DNA of 64,000 nucleotides from Paenibacillus sp. FSL H7-0331 (GCF_001956045.1 NZ_MRTH01000003.1:62001-126000), one strand, 5' to 3'; numbered from the stretch's first letter, positions 35,217 through 44,408 are shown. Notes: generated by a model from the letters alone, not told the origin. Made by a program: numbers and translations.

Positions 35217-37052
35217 ATAAATCAGGCTATAGAAGCTATTTCAAAACAAAGCTGGCAGCTTTCATCCCCGGATAGCCGATTGCAAATCAACGTGCTGCTG
35301 GATTCTCAAGGAAGACTGACCTACGATATTACCAAAAATGCAGTTGCCATGCTGCAGGCTTCTCCGCTGGGCATCGTGACAGATCGAATTGCTTGTACAG
35401 ACGGATTATCCTTTGTGAACACATCCACGGTTGAGATTAATGAAACCTATATGCTGCCGCATGGGAAAAAGAAACACTATATCAATCAAGCCAATGAATT
35501 GACCCTTAATTTCAGCAAGGAAGGCCACATGCTGCAGTTGATCTGTAGAGCTTATAACGAGGCCGTTGCGTTCCGCTTCCAATTTCCCGGAGAGGGCCAA
35601 TTGCAGATAAGCTCAGAGCCAACGGGATTCGCTTTGCCTCAGGATCGGCTTGTTAATGTATGGGCGCAGAAGTTCATGGAGTGTTATGAACGGACTTATG
35701 ACCACAGCATGCTTGAACTGATGGATGAGGACGATTATGGGTTGCCTATGCTGTTCCAGATTGGGAACGACGGTTGGATGCTGCTCAGCGAAGCGTCCGT
35801 GTTCGGAAGCTATTGCGCATCGCATGTGAAAGTGAGCAAGGAGCATTCACATATGCTTGAGCTTGCCTATGCACCCGATCAATCGGGACCGAATGTAGCG
35901 GAAGGCCCTTTTGCTACCCCATGGAGGGTCGCCATTATCGGCGACGAGTTATCAACGATTGTCGAATCAACGGTGGTTTTTCATTTGAACCCGCCGTCGG
36001 AAGTGGAGGATACGTCATGGATCCGGCCGGGTCGCTCTGCTTGGTCATGGCATTCGGACAGCGCCTCCAGCAGGGACCATGAGCAGCAGGTTAGATTTGT
36101 TGATTTCGCTGCGGATATGGGCTGGGAATATTCCCTTGTCGACGTTGGCTGGGATCGGGAGGAAAGTACGGTTGACGTTCCTGAATTGATCCGACATGCT
36201 GAAGCCAAGGGTGTTGGCATCTGGGTATGGACTCATTTCAAAGGGCTTCAAGAGGAAGAGACATGCCGAAGCAAGATGGCTCTATGGTCGGGCTGGGGTG
36301 TGAAGGGAGTCAAGGTCGATTTTTTCGACAGTGATGCCCAGGAGCGAATCCAAGTGTACGACATGATCGCCGAGATAGCTCTGGAGCATAAGCTGATGAT
36401 TAATTACCATGGCTCCTCCAAACCGTCTGGTGAACAGCGCCGCTGGCCGCATGTGATGACCCGAGAGGGCATATTTGGAGCGGAATATTGGAAAAATCCG
36501 CTGAATGAAGGACCGAATGCGGTGCATAACTGTACCGTGCCGTTTACCCGCAATGTAGTGGGATCGATGGACTATACACCGGTTACCTTGTCAAAGCTGA
36601 CTCGTACCGGTCACTGCCATCAGCTCGCATTGGCGGTACTGTTCGAATCGGCGGTTCAATGCTTTGCCGACTCTATTGAAGCTTACGAGGAGAGCGCTGG
36701 CAAGCCATTCCTTCAGCAGGTACCTGCTGCTTGGGATCAAACGCTTATGGTTGAAGGCTACCCGGGACGGTTCGTTACGATGGCTAGACGTAGTGGAGAG
36801 GACTGGTTTGTAGGTGCGATCTGTGCGGCGAGCGGAAGAACCGCTCACGTGAGCCTCGACTTCTTGGAGGAGGGCGTTACATACGTGGCTGATATTTACG
36901 AAGAAGTGTTTGGCCCCCTGGATCATTACCGGTTTAAGCACTCAACGGAAATTACGGTTCGACAAGAGACGGTCACGAAGCTAGATGTACTTTATCTGAA
37001 GCTGAAAGTAAACGGCGGCAGCGTGATCCGATTAAGGAAGGCTGCAAAGTAA
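35217..37052 (+). CDS. Glycoside hydrolase family 97 (retaining subgroup), apparently starting at ATA
   Basis: 611 residues if it begins at ATA 35217, six bases after GGGAAGGTG; the next standard start, TTG 35280, has no ribosome binding site and would cut the conserved SPDSRLQI strand of the GH97 N domain. Catalytic TIM barrel from about 245: YSLVDVGWDRE, GIWVWTHFKG, GVKGVKVDFFDSD where the Asp codon at 36318 matches the nucleophile of retaining GH97 alpha-galactosidases, INYHGSSKPSGEQRRWPHV, and TREGIFGAEYW with the likely acid/base. C-terminal beta domain follows. No signal peptide: intracellular. Probably removes alpha-galactosyl or alpha-glucosyl units from the imported glycan. Confidence 0.85.
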   Translation: MNQAIEAISKQSWQLSSPDSRLQINVLLDSQGRLTYDITKNAVAMLQASPLGIVTDRIACTDGLSFVNTSTVEINETYMLPHGKKKHYINQANELTLNFSKEGHMLQLICRAYNEAVAFRFQFPGEGQLQISSEPTGFALPQDRLVNVWAQKFMECYERTYDHSMLELMDEDDYGLPMLFQIGNDGWMLLSEASVFGSYCASHVKVSKEHSHMLELAYAPDQSGPNVAEGPFATPWRVAIIGDELSTIVESTVVFHLNPPSEVEDTSWIRPGRSAWSWHSDSASSRDHEQQVRFVDFAADMGWEYSLVDVGWDREESTVDVPELIRHAEAKGVGIWVWTHFKGLQEEETCRSKMALWSGWGVKGVKVDFFDSDAQERIQVYDMIAEIALEHKLMINYHGSSKPSGEQRRWPHVMTREGIFGAEYWKNPLNEGPNAVHNCTVPFTRNVVGSMDYTPVTLSKLTRTGHCHQLALAVLFESAVQCFADSIEAYEESAGKPFLQQVPAAWDQTLMVEGYPGRFVTMARRSGEDWFVGAICAASGRTAHVSLDFLEEGVTYVADIYEEVFGPLDHYRFKHSTEITVRQETVTKLDVLYLKLKVNGGSVIRLRKAAK

Positions 37053-37059
37053 CGACACT

Positions 37060-37090
37060 GGCTAACGCAATCCTGCGTTAGCCTTCACTT
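37060..37090 (+). terminator. Hairpin after the GH97 gene
   Basis: GGCTAACGCA (37060-37069) pairs perfectly with TGCGTTAGCC (37074-37083), loop ATCC, followed by TTCACTTTTATT. The U tract is imperfect, so it may allow read-through into the next hydrolase. Confidence 0.75.
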
Positions 37091-37119
37091 TTATTATTAA
37101 TCGGGAGCGTGAAGCATGC

Positions 37120-39687
37120 ATGGGAAAGGTAGAAAATACTTTATTTAATCCGCATTTGGATTATCGCAGGCTCGTATCGCGGGGAGATCTGCATTATGAG
37201 CATACGGTGAAACGAAGCGAGGGGGGATTGCCCATTGGTAAGGGACGGATGGGCAGTCTGGTATGGACCTCTCCCTCTGCGATCAAGCTCCAAATTAACC
37301 GGGTGGATGTATATGCTAATGATGGCTCTAGCCAAAGCTTTAATCAGAGACACACAGATTATGCATACGGCTGCGGATTCGTGGATATCGATTTCGTCGA
37401 TTATGGGCAGGATGTTTTTCATGATGAAGGGATTCGTCAACATCTCAGCCTTTACGATGCGTTGGCAAGCATTGAAGGCGACGGCGTGAATGCACAGCTG
37501 TTCGCAAGTGCGCACGATGATGTATTTGCTATCAGAGCTGAAGATCATAGAGAGGCGCCACAGGTGATTAATATCAAATTGAAAATGCTCAGACCCGCTG
37601 AGGTAGTGACCAAACATCATTCGGCAATATCAAGCTTGAGCATTCACCATGATATGATTGTTTTGAAGCAGGAATTTAGTGAAGGTAGCTATTACTGCAG
37701 CTCTGCCCTTGTGGTAGGAATATTCGGTAGAGACGCAGCAGCCAGAATGAATGACGAATTCGGTGGCAGGGAGCCTGTGGGTGCATTTCGTGAAACCAAA
37801 GTTCTTGGGCAGCCAAATGAAACGGAAATACGTTTATGCGTTAAACCGGAAAGGGGAAGGTTCGAGCTGTTCATCGGTACCGCTGCGTCATTTGACCGGC
37901 ATACGGACGTCGTTGCTGAAGCTGTAAATCAGGTTGAACGGGCTCGAACAGCGGGGTTTGATAAGATGCTTGCTGAGCATACAGCATGGTGGAACAAGTA
38001 TTGGAGCCAATCCTATATTCAACTGCGCAGTCCGGACGGGAGCGCTGAATTTGTGGAAATGCACTATACGTATTACCTTTATCTGATGGCATCCAACTCA
38101 AGAGAAGGTCGATATCCGCCGAATTTCGGAGGGATGCTGCTCAGTCCAAGGGGGGATCTGCGGCACTGGGGAGCCATGCATTGGTGGAATAACTTGAACC
38201 TGTATTATAATGCCGTTCTTCCATCCGGTCATTATGAGCTGTTTCAGCCTTACTTTACTATGTATACGGCCATGTACGATTCATGCGCGAGGGCTGCAGA
38301 ACAGCAGTGGGGCAGTAAGGGAATATTTATTCCTGAGGTTGTCTCATTTAGCGGATTGGAGGAGCTGCCAGACGATATTGCCGCTGAGATGCGGGACCTT
38401 TACCTACTGCGAAAGCCATGGGATCAGATGTCCATCCGCTTTAAGGAATATGCGCATGTCAAGCCTCCGCATGAGAGCAGATGGAACTGGAAGATGGCGG
38501 AACGGTTCGTAGACGGCAAGTTGGTATATCCGGACAGAGGCTATGGGCCGTTTGGTTTTACCACGCATATGTTTGCCAGCCAGGTGGGGATTGCTTACCA
38601 TTACTGGCAGTATTATGAGTACACCTTGGATCAGACATGGCTCCGTGACAGAGCTTACTCGCTGATCAAAGGGACCGCGGAGTTTTTCCGTAACTTCCCG
38701 AATTTGAAGAAGGAGGCAGATGGGAAATATCATATTTATCACACAATCAGCGACGAGAAGTATATAGACGGTAAAGACAATATGGACTCTATGGCGGCGA
38801 TGCATGGGATTATGCCCGTGCTGCTAAGGGCATCGGAGATTTTGGGAGTTGACGAGGAAATGAGACCCATATGGAGAGAGTTTTACGACAACCTGGCTCC
38901 TCTCCCTACAAGCGATCATCCCGATGCCGTGCTGCGGACAGCAGATAACGAACGTGCTGTATGGGTAGGTTCGCTGGGCCCAGTCCTTGATCAGCGGAGC
39001 GGGACTGATTTGCGGCCGGGGCGATTCTGCAGTCTATGTACATTGGAGACCGCTTATGATAACCCGGATAGGTTCGAAACGATGATGGCCACTATTAAAT
39101 ACGATGAAGTAAACAAATATGGCGGCGATTGGAGTCATGCTGCATCCGAAATGTCAGCTGCAGCACGGGTTCTTGTGGAAATGGGCTTGGCCGAGGAGTT
39201 TAAACAGGCAGTGTTAGGTCAATTGAAATGTGTCAATGCCGACAAAGAATACTGCTATTATACAGACACGGGCAAGGTCAAATTTTTCGAAAACCGTTTA
39301 ACAGTGAGAGAAGGCGTCAACTGCATAAGTGCACAGCGTTTAGGTAATGCAGCTGCCGCACTGCAGTCTTCGCTGTGTCAAAGCCAGCCCTCGGGGCCAG
39401 GGAAAGATTCCGTGATCCGTATCTTTCCTGCGTGTCCTATAGGGTGGGAGGGTGAGTTTTCTCTATGGTGCCACAGGGGCTTCCAGGTGACATCGCAGCT
39501 TCGCGATGGGGTTATTCCCTTTGTACAAATCAACTCAACCCTTGGTGGGCTCTGCAGAATCCGCAACCCTTGGGGTGATGCACCCGTTTCTTTGCATAAA
39601 TTCGCACACAAGATAAAGACAATTAATGGAACGCTGCTTGAGTTCGAAACAGAGCCAGGCGATCAATTTGAATTGTTATCGGAATAA
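37120..39687 (+). CDS. Large glycoside hydrolase with (alpha/alpha)6 barrel, GH95-like
   Basis: 855 residues, ATG with GGGAGCG some distance before. The opening EGGLPIGKGRMGSLVWTSP resembles the LPxGNGRxGAMV motif of GH95 fucosidases/galactosidases, followed by a beta-sandwich domain (about 30-290). Then comes a helical barrel, with AMHWWNNLNLYYNAVLPSGHYEL like the WNxNxxMNYWPxxxxNL motif, GPFGFTTHMFASQVG, and GDWSHAASEMSAAA. A C-terminal beta domain closes it. Which family exactly (GH95, DUF5703-type or a new one) I cannot decide. No signal peptide. Likely the second intracellular hydrolase for the imported glycan. Confidence 0.65.
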   Translation: MGKVENTLFNPHLDYRRLVSRGDLHYEHTVKRSEGGLPIGKGRMGSLVWTSPSAIKLQINRVDVYANDGSSQSFNQRHTDYAYGCGFVDIDFVDYGQDVFHDEGIRQHLSLYDALASIEGDGVNAQLFASAHDDVFAIRAEDHREAPQVINIKLKMLRPAEVVTKHHSAISSLSIHHDMIVLKQEFSEGSYYCSSALVVGIFGRDAAARMNDEFGGREPVGAFRETKVLGQPNETEIRLCVKPERGRFELFIGTAASFDRHTDVVAEAVNQVERARTAGFDKMLAEHTAWWNKYWSQSYIQLRSPDGSAEFVEMHYTYYLYLMASNSREGRYPPNFGGMLLSPRGDLRHWGAMHWWNNLNLYYNAVLPSGHYELFQPYFTMYTAMYDSCARAAEQQWGSKGIFIPEVVSFSGLEELPDDIAAEMRDLYLLRKPWDQMSIRFKEYAHVKPPHESRWNWKMAERFVDGKLVYPDRGYGPFGFTTHMFASQVGIAYHYWQYYEYTLDQTWLRDRAYSLIKGTAEFFRNFPNLKKEADGKYHIYHTISDEKYIDGKDNMDSMAAMHGIMPVLLRASEILGVDEEMRPIWREFYDNLAPLPTSDHPDAVLRTADNERAVWVGSLGPVLDQRSGTDLRPGRFCSLCTLETAYDNPDRFETMMATIKYDEVNKYGGDWSHAASEMSAAARVLVEMGLAEEFKQAVLGQLKCVNADKEYCYYTDTGKVKFFENRLTVREGVNCISAQRLGNAAAALQSSLCQSQPSGPGKDSVIRIFPACPIGWEGEFSLWCHRGFQVTSQLRDGVIPFVQINSTLGGLCRIRNPWGDAPVSLHKFAHKIKTINGTLLEFETEPGDQFELLSE

Positions 39688-39699
39688 CGGAAGCTCTGG

Positions 39700-39780
39700 G
39701 CCCGCTTGCTGGCGGGCGTGATCTTCAAAAAATATAATCCGCCAAACCGCTAAACGATCCGTCTACAGGTGGTTTGGATC
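39700..39780 (+). other. Two hairpins after the hydrolase, weak terminator candidates
   Basis: GCCCGC-TTGCTG-GCGGGC (about 39703-39720) is a strong stem but has no T run. CCAAACC (39743-39749) pairs with GGTTTGG (39771-39777), followed by ATCTTTG. Together they may end the glycan operon or shape the message of the iron gene. I see nothing else here before the Fur-box-like site. Confidence 0.45.
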
Positions 39781-39812
39781 TTTGTGATGAATTATAATCA
39801 ACTGTATTACAT

Positions 39813-39827
39813 TGAGAATGGTTATCA
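39813..39827. promoter_or_regulatory. Fur-box-like site before the iron-binding-protein gene
   Basis: TGAGAATGGTTATCA matches the 7-1-7 Fur consensus TGATAATNATTATCA at 12 of 14 defined positions. It lies 27 bases before the start of an iron/siderophore binding-protein gene, where Fur would repress when iron is plentiful. Confidence 0.75.
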
Positions 39828-39853
39828 CTTAGAGGATGGAAAGGGTTGTGAAT

Positions 39854-40849
39854 ATGCTAGGCGTTAAGAGAATATCGCTTGCTGGTGTCGCTGTGTTGAT
39901 GGTGTTTTTGCTGTACGGATGTGGCAGTCCAAACCATGACATAGGTGAAGCTTCGTCTGGATCCGTGAATTCCCCATCAGCTTCCAATGGAGCAGCGACG
40001 GCGCAGACGCGTACCGTTAAGGACACTAAGGGAAATGTAGTCATTCCTGCCAAACCCGTGAGAATCGCAGATATTTCCGGTTCCACAGAAGAACTGCTGC
40101 TTCTTGGATTTCAACCTGTACTGACTGGCAATACCGATATGGGGAACCCCGGGAAGCTTACGCCGCTTCTCTCCGGCAAATTGCAGACAAACGTTAGTAT
40201 TGCAGGCTGGTTTCAAACCGAAATCAACATAGAGGCTGTCATGGCGGCGAATCCCGATCTGATCCTGGCAGGACCTACACAAGAGAAGATTTATGATCAA
40301 CTGGTCAAGATTGCTCCAACGGTGAGAGTGCCGTATGGTTTTAACGCTTATCGGGAACGATTTGCATTTGTAGCGGAGGTGCTCGATAAAAAGGGTGAGA
40401 TGGAGGCATGGCTGAAGGCTTATGATCAACTCGCCAAACAATTGCATGATCAAATTACCGATGTCACCAAGCAGGAAACGTTTGGGGTGATCGAGTCCAC
40501 GCAGAAGGAAATTCGGATTTATGCCCGCACAGGATTGGCCGATATCGTTTTTAATGATCTTGGACTGCCCAAAGCGCCGGGGACGCCGGAACCCGATCCG
40601 TGGGGTGGGAAGGTGATGAGCCTTGAGGGACTTTCCACGTATGATCCGGATCATTTGATTTTACTCACAGACGGAGAGCAAAATGTGCTGGAACAAAGCA
40701 AAATCTGGAGCAGCCTCAAAGCTGTCAAATCCGGACATGTATACAGGATGACAAGCAGGCAAAATTATAACGAAGCCTTTTTTGCGATGGGGAAGAAGGC
40801 AGTTATGGAGCAGATTGCGGGCGATATAACGAAACCAATCAAAAGGTAA
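39854..40849 (+). CDS. Iron-siderophore ABC transporter substrate-binding lipoprotein (FecB/FhuD-like)
   Basis: 331 residues from ATG 39854, eight bases after AAAGGG. Lipobox LLYGC with Cys23. Periplasmic-binding-protein type 2 helical-backbone fold: VVIPAKPVRIADISGSTEELLLLGFQPVLTGN, NIEAVMAANPDLILAGP, EVLDKKGEMEAWLKAYDQL and GKVMSLEGLSTYDPDHLILL, cited by their starts. Takes up a ferric siderophore or heme-like chelate. It is followed by a PchR-like regulator, but no FecCD permease genes are next to it, so the permease must be encoded elsewhere. Confidence 0.88.
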   Translation: MLGVKRISLAGVAVLMVFLLYGCGSPNHDIGEASSGSVNSPSASNGAATAQTRTVKDTKGNVVIPAKPVRIADISGSTEELLLLGFQPVLTGNTDMGNPGKLTPLLSGKLQTNVSIAGWFQTEINIEAVMAANPDLILAGPTQEKIYDQLVKIAPTVRVPYGFNAYRERFAFVAEVLDKKGEMEAWLKAYDQLAKQLHDQITDVTKQETFGVIESTQKEIRIYARTGLADIVFNDLGLPKAPGTPEPDPWGGKVMSLEGLSTYDPDHLILLTDGEQNVLEQSKIWSSLKAVKSGHVYRMTSRQNYNEAFFAMGKKAVMEQIAGDITKPIKR

Positions 40850-40885
40850 GGCCGATGACATCAAAGCAATAAGAAAGAGGATGAT

Positions 40886-41893
40886 ATGACAAAAGCAGGA
40901 TATAGGAATAGGTCAGACTTTCATCAAAACTTTAACCTTTTTTTCGACGGGTTCGAGCTGCAGAGGAACAATGTAAATCATACGGAACAGATGACGCTCC
41001 ATTCACAAATGGGGGAAGGGGTTATTCGTCGCTTTGTCCCTCGTACCGATATCGAAGTGGTTATTTCTGACTACACCTTGTATCGCAATCACGCCATGAA
41101 GCTTTTCACCGAAACCGCTATGGTAGAGCTTAATTATTGCTTACAAGGGGCAAGAGAAGTGAGTGTTGCAGGAATACGCCATGAGTTTGTTCCGGGAAAT
41201 TGTACCCTGCAATTTATGAATCATGCGGATGTACACTTCGAATTCGATGGCAATCAGCCTTTTCTAATGCTCGGTATCGGGATTCCGGTTTCGACCTTTC
41301 ATCATTTTATGGAGGAAGCTGGCGGGGAGAGATCGGTCGATTTTTCTCAGCTTCTTGGCAATCGGCCCTATCGCATTTTTCAAGAAACGACTCATCCAGC
41401 CGCTACCGTTGTTGTGAAACGAATGATGCAAGCTGCTACAGGACAACACACCCGAAATTTTGAGATGGAGTGCAGTGTACTGGAGCTTCTATCTTTGGCC
41501 TTTCGATCTTTTTTGGTTGATTGCAATCCGGAATTTCCTAAGTTGTCCAAGAGTGATATGCACAAAATCCAGAGTGCGAGGGATATTATATTGGACCGTA
41601 TGGTAGACCCGCCCACGCTGCTCGAATTATCACGGATGATTGGTCTGAATGATTTTAAATTAAAGAGCGGTTTTAAAGAAATGTATGGAACGACCGTATT
41701 CGGGTATTTGCGCGAGCAGCGGTTGGAAAAGGCCTTTCTTTTGCTGGAGCAGGGCAAGATGAACGTGAGCGAAACGTCATTTGCGGTCGGTTATTCCAAT
41801 TCCAGTTACTTTTCGGAAGTATTCCGGGAGAAGTATGGGGTCAATCCCGGAGTTTTTGTTCGAAGCTCTTCCGCTTTGCGTGAGTCCTATTAA
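40886..41893 (+). CDS. AraC-family regulator, PchR/YbtA-like (siderophore responsive)
   Basis: 335 residues, ATG behind AGAAAGAGGATG. N-terminal region with TAMVELNYCLQGAREVSV and FVPGNCTLQFMNHADV, as in PchR-type regulators that bind a ferric siderophore in the cytoplasm; C-terminal AraC HTH from about 230: PPTLLELSRMIGLNDFKLKSGFKEMYG and NVSETSFAVGYSNSSYFSEVFREKYG, key blocks. Probably activates the binding-protein genes on both sides. Own terminator. Confidence 0.88.
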   Translation: MTKAGYRNRSDFHQNFNLFFDGFELQRNNVNHTEQMTLHSQMGEGVIRRFVPRTDIEVVISDYTLYRNHAMKLFTETAMVELNYCLQGAREVSVAGIRHEFVPGNCTLQFMNHADVHFEFDGNQPFLMLGIGIPVSTFHHFMEEAGGERSVDFSQLLGNRPYRIFQETTHPAATVVVKRMMQAATGQHTRNFEMECSVLELLSLAFRSFLVDCNPEFPKLSKSDMHKIQSARDIILDRMVDPPTLLELSRMIGLNDFKLKSGFKEMYGTTVFGYLREQRLEKAFLLLEQGKMNVSETSFAVGYSNSSYFSEVFREKYGVNPGVFVRSSSALRESY

Positions 41894-41916
41894 TAGGTGA
41901 ATAGAATTGCACTTGA

Positions 41917-41942
41917 AACTGCTCCTTCGAGTAGTTTTTTTG
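41917..41942 (+). terminator. Rho-independent terminator after the PchR-like gene
   Basis: ACTGCTC-CTTC-GAGTAGT (41918-41935, one G-T wobble) followed by T7. Compact tetraloop hairpin. Confidence 0.9.
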
Positions 41943-42025
41943 TTATATGTCGGTTCCCATTAACCAGCAAAGTAATCCGGCTGCAGGTAGAAGCTTGCCG
42001 TACAAGCGTAGTATCATTAGCTTAT

Positions 42026-42040
42026 TGATAATGAATCTCA
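42026..42040. promoter_or_regulatory. Fur-box-like site before the broken binding-protein gene
   Basis: TGATAATGAATCTCA matches 11 of 14 defined positions of the 7-1-7 Fur consensus; the left half is perfect. Located 60-75 bases before the damaged reading frame, so control survived even though the coding start did not. Confidence 0.65.
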
Positions 42041-42101
42041 TTTACAATATATCAAATTAAAGTTGTAGCCTTCCAGGCTTATAACGGCAAGGAGCAAGCA
42101 A

Positions 42102-42849
42102 ATGGAGAAGTGGAAAAGATTACCTCGCTGTTTTGGACGAATATCCGATTGCTGCGCAAGGGGTTGAAACGATCAAACGGAATTTTCCAAGTTTGAGCAA
42201 ACATGTGGCGGGGAAAGACATCATGGATCTTGGTATGGAGGTCGATCTGGAGAAACTGCTGGTCGCACAGCCCGATTTGATTATCGCCGCGGATGATATG
42301 AAGGATCAGTATGAGAAGCTAAGTCAAATTGCACGAACCGTTATACTTCCCCAAGCAGGGGACTGGCGTGAGACAATTCAGCAAATTGGCAAGGTGATCG
42401 GCAAAGAAGATAAAGCCGCAAGCGTACTCGCCGAATTTGATCGCAAATCTAAAGATTATAAAGAAAAATTGGCATTTCGAAGTGAAGAGTCCATAATGTT
42501 CGCGATGTATAGAGGCAAGGAGCAGTTCGTAACCTGGAATGACGGGCGGTTCGATCCTTTTTATAAGGGGCTTGGACTGAAGCCGATAGCTGGTGTGCAA
42601 ACAGACGGACAATTGTCCTTGGAAAGTTTGGCTGCATTAAATCCTGATCATCTCTTCATTATAAACAATTGGCAGAACCCGATTCAGGGAGGCGTCAAGA
42701 AAGCGTTGGAAGGCAGTAAGGTATGGGGCAGCTTGAATGCGGTGAAAAACAATCGCGTTTATGAACTGAAAGATCCTTCACTTCCCGGACCGATGGCACT
42801 CGCTAAAATCGACGGTATTGAAAAAATCATGGAGGCGCTGGCGAAATAA
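42102..42849 (+). pseudogene. Truncated, frameshifted iron-siderophore binding-protein gene
   Basis: The frame 42133-42849 encodes 238 residues of a FecB/FeuA-type binding protein (VLDEYPIAAQGVETIKRN, VDLEKLLVAQPDLIIAAD, SIMFAMYRGKEQ, SLESLAALNPDHLFIINNW, SLPGPMALAKIDGIEKI). Signal peptide, lipobox and about 80 N-terminal residues are missing. A good start (ATG 42102, seven bases after AAGGAG) exists but is in another frame and stops after 21 codons; the homologous frame is open only back to 42085 and has no standard start before TTG 42133. This fits an out-of-frame deletion that joined the original start to the interior. A Fur-box-like site remains upstream. Confidence 0.75.
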
Positions 42850-42883
42850 AGGACGCAATATAGAGAAGAGGAGTGGATGTGTT

Positions 42884-44083
42884 GTGAAATACAGATTTAT
42901 GATTATGTTCCTTATTGTATTGTGTGGAATGATCTCGATCGCCGCCTTCAACCCGATTATCGGTCCGCTTTCCCGTAATTTGGGATTAAGTGAAATCCAA
43001 TCGGGATGTTTGGTGTCGGTGACAGGACTTTGCTGGCTCCTGGGTGGATATTTTTGGGAAAAAATGACGTTTATGAGCAGAAAAAAGATGTTGGTGTTGA
43101 TTATGCTAGTCTATTTAGTGACACTCATCGTGTTTGCCCTGCTTGCCGATTATGCAGAAACTCATTTATTGCACATGTCGGGACTGTTTTGGATTTTCAT
43201 AGTGCTGCGAGCCATTGCAGGATTTTTCTTCGGGGGTATTCCTGCAAAAGCACAAGCCTACGTGATGGGATGGACGACACAGGAAACACGTACACGGGGA
43301 ATGGCGCTATTCGGAGCTGCCAATGGACTAGGATTCGTATTGGGACCAGCGATGAGCGGGGGGATGGCGGCAGTAGGTCTGACTGCACCGATGTATGCGG
43401 CTGCGATATTACTTTTCGCGATGGCAATCCTGTTTCTGGCGTTCATTCCAAACGAGCCGAACCAAGAAATTCATCGGCAAGCTTCATCGCTATCACCGAA
43501 TGATGCGCGAATACGCCTCTATTTATGGATCGGGCTTGCGCTATCGTTTGTACTGAATATCGTTCAGGTGACCATCGGATTTTATGTGCAGGATACGCTT
43601 GGTTACAATGCCAGGGAAGCGACTCAGCTGATCGGACTCGGTTTGGCCATTTCCGGCGTTATGGTCGTCGCCTCGCAAATTGTAATTAGTAAATACTTGA
43701 AGTGGCAGCCCAGGAAGGTGCTGCGCGTCGGGTTGTTATTTGTCGCATTGGGGCTGCTGGGACTGTTAACATTCATTCGTTTCGCCTATATAGATTTTGC
43801 ATTATTGGGAATTGGGATCGGCTTTACGCTGCTTGGATACAGCTCGGGCGCGTCTCTGGCGTTGCAAGACCATGAGCAGAGAGGAGTTGCTTCCTTTATT
43901 GCGGCTGTGCAAGGTGGCGGATCATTCCTTGGACCTGTTGTAGGTACGTCATTGTATACCGCTCATATGGTTTTTCCATATTCGTTTTGTGTGCTTATCA
44001 TCTGCCTGTCTGGCGTTTTGGTTCTCGGGAAAAGGAGCGTACACTCAGATTCTATGGGGGAAGCAGCCAAAATACGCAATTAA
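42884..44083 (+). CDS. MFS transporter in the iron locus, possible siderophore exporter
   Basis: 399 residues from GTG 42884, behind GAAGAGGAG; the upstream ATG at 42818 lies inside the preceding gene. About twelve membrane helices (YRFMIMFLIVLCGMISIAAFNPIIGPL first). The motif A loop is degenerate (WEKMTFMSRKKMLV). A motif-C-like run GAANGLGFVLGPAMSGGMA in helix 5 marks it as an exporter, as in drug and siderophore efflux carriers. Fur-linked context suggests it exports a siderophore. This is inference. Confidence 0.82.
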   Translation: MKYRFMIMFLIVLCGMISIAAFNPIIGPLSRNLGLSEIQSGCLVSVTGLCWLLGGYFWEKMTFMSRKKMLVLIMLVYLVTLIVFALLADYAETHLLHMSGLFWIFIVLRAIAGFFFGGIPAKAQAYVMGWTTQETRTRGMALFGAANGLGFVLGPAMSGGMAAVGLTAPMYAAAILLFAMAILFLAFIPNEPNQEIHRQASSLSPNDARIRLYLWIGLALSFVLNIVQVTIGFYVQDTLGYNAREATQLIGLGLAISGVMVVASQIVISKYLKWQPRKVLRVGLLFVALGLLGLLTFIRFAYIDFALLGIGIGFTLLGYSSGASLALQDHEQRGVASFIAAVQGGGSFLGPVVGTSLYTAHMVFPYSFCVLIICLSGVLVLGKRSVHSDSMGEAAKIRN

Positions 44084-44408
44084 GCTGTAACGGCCGCAAG
44101 TCAACCCCGTTTCCCGCCCTTCGACTCCTCTGTAAGCGGTGTTGCATCCGCTCTTGGCGAACATTTTTGACAGGCAGCGGGAGTCGCGGCACCGATGAGC
44201 CTGAAGTAAGGCTCACAATTGGCAGGATAGCTGCAGAAGCGAGTAACTGTTGGGATAGTATGACCTCGCTTCCTATCGCTCTCTCCACGTCCCCACATTT
44301 CCATAACATTAGACAATAAACCATAATCCTGCCTGATTGTTCATCTCCCTGACAAAGCTTACACTAACTACAGAAAGATATTCATCAAGTCAAAAAGGAG
44401 GGATGAAC
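44084..44408. other. 325-base intergenic region before the second Lpl locus
   Basis: No gene is supported. It contains a perfect hairpin TGAGCCT-GAAGTA-AGGCTCA (44196-44215) without a T tail, an AGCGG/CCGCT hairpin at about 44135-44152, and a TACACT -10-like hexamer near 44360 about 50 bases before the permease start. It probably holds the promoter activated by the YesN-type regulator at 50 kb. No riboswitch was recognised. Confidence 0.5.

Noticed and set aside
39977..40654. Antisense frame of 225 codons opposite the iron-binding protein
   Set aside because: Mirror of a well-supported lipoprotein gene; no start signal and no known motif.
44084..44408. Possible riboswitch or small RNA in the gap before the second Lpl locus
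   Set aside because: Hairpins are present but no conserved riboswitch core or terminator pairing was recognised.
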